This document shows positions 63,927-64,000 of a DNA stretch of 64,000 nt, one piece after another (within the stretch, counting starts at the first letter, position 1; every line of letters begins with the position of its first letter). Source of the DNA: an uncultured Bacteroidota bacterium (GTDB lineage Bacteria > Bacteroidota > Bacteroidia > Flavobacteriales > Flavobacteriaceae); assembly GCA_913047695.1 (NCBI GenBank), contig CAJWUI010000008.1, positions 16,111 to 80,110 on the forward strand, read 5' to 3'. The notes beneath the pieces were generated by a model that was not told where the DNA came from, did no database searches, and saw only the letters and a list, made by a program, of their open reading frames with translations. The position numbers and the translations under genes are program-made.

Positions 63927-64000
63927 AAACTTTTCTGCCTATCTGATTACCTTACGGTGGGGTGGGTTTTGTAGAACGGTTTTTTCTTAGAGTCAATTGG

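Noticed and set aside
1..64000. Search for CRISPR arrays, insertion sequences and rRNA genes
   Set aside because: No regularly spaced repeats, transposase-type genes with terminal repeats, or rRNA-like sequence were noticed.

Overview
The window looks like a dense, AT-rich chromosomal segment from a member of the Flavobacteriaceae (Bacteroidota), probably marine. The evidence is the lineage-typical genes gldH, sprE/porW, the DUF4292, DUF4837, DUF6341 and HU-CCDC81/SPOR families, and a PaaE-like reductase. The Bacteroidota promoter element TAnnTTTG (often with an upstream TTG) lies just before many start codons, and Shine-Dalgarno sequences are almost absent. Genes are tightly packed, with many stop codons touching or overlapping. 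No insertion sequence or CRISPR array was seen.

Layout. 0.2-16.6 kb: small membrane and envelope proteins, a crotonase, queD, PBP1A with gldH, trhO, an M24 peptidase, recA, plsC, trpS, an HU/SPOR protein, an EnvC-like protein, a DUF4292 lipoprotein, dut and a HEAGH lipoprotein. 16.7-20.8 kb: a three-gene cassette (GH63 hydrolase, sodium/solute symporter, glycerate kinase) that reads as a complete route for using glucosylglycerate or mannosylglycerate. 20.8-29.3 kb: the F-type ATP synthase operon without beta and epsilon (sprE, bactofilin, atpZ, a frameshifted four-helix membrane gene, atpBEFHAG). 29.4-38.9 kb: a PaaE-like reductase, purD, a surface-glycan-like operon (pyruvyl transferase, GT4, GH3-like adenylating enzyme, M23 peptidase), tatA, a DUF4837 lipoprotein and pgk.

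39-50.8 kb: holB, a methyltransferase, mnmG and ybeY with two exact parS-like 16-mers flanking mnmG, then gltX, an SPFH protein, glnS, folB, tRNA-Cys, a GIN-domain protein and rnr. A roughly 480-bp, extremely AT-rich, non-coding stretch (50865-51345) separates divergent rnr and rpiB and is a candidate replication-origin-type region. 51.3-62.4 kb: rpiB, a GNAT protein, rnpA, an M1 peptidase, an MBL hydrolase, a SulP transporter with an extra C-terminal domain, lepA, dusB, an FtsX-like permease and rbfA. 62.4-64.0 kb: four tiny membrane-protein ORFs, a tRNA with anticodon CAT and its terminator, then a small HUH-type Rep-like protein that may mark the edge of an integrated element.

Functional threads: envelope growth and gliding/type IX secretion (PBP1A, GldH, SprE, bactofilin, EnvC-like, M23, SPOR), translation and tRNA modification (trpS, gltX, glnS, mnmG, trhO, dusB, queD, lepA, rbfA, ybeY, rnr, rnpA), energy (ATP synthase, pgk), and use of an osmolyte-type carbon source. 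All assignments come from reading the sequence by eye. No database search was run.
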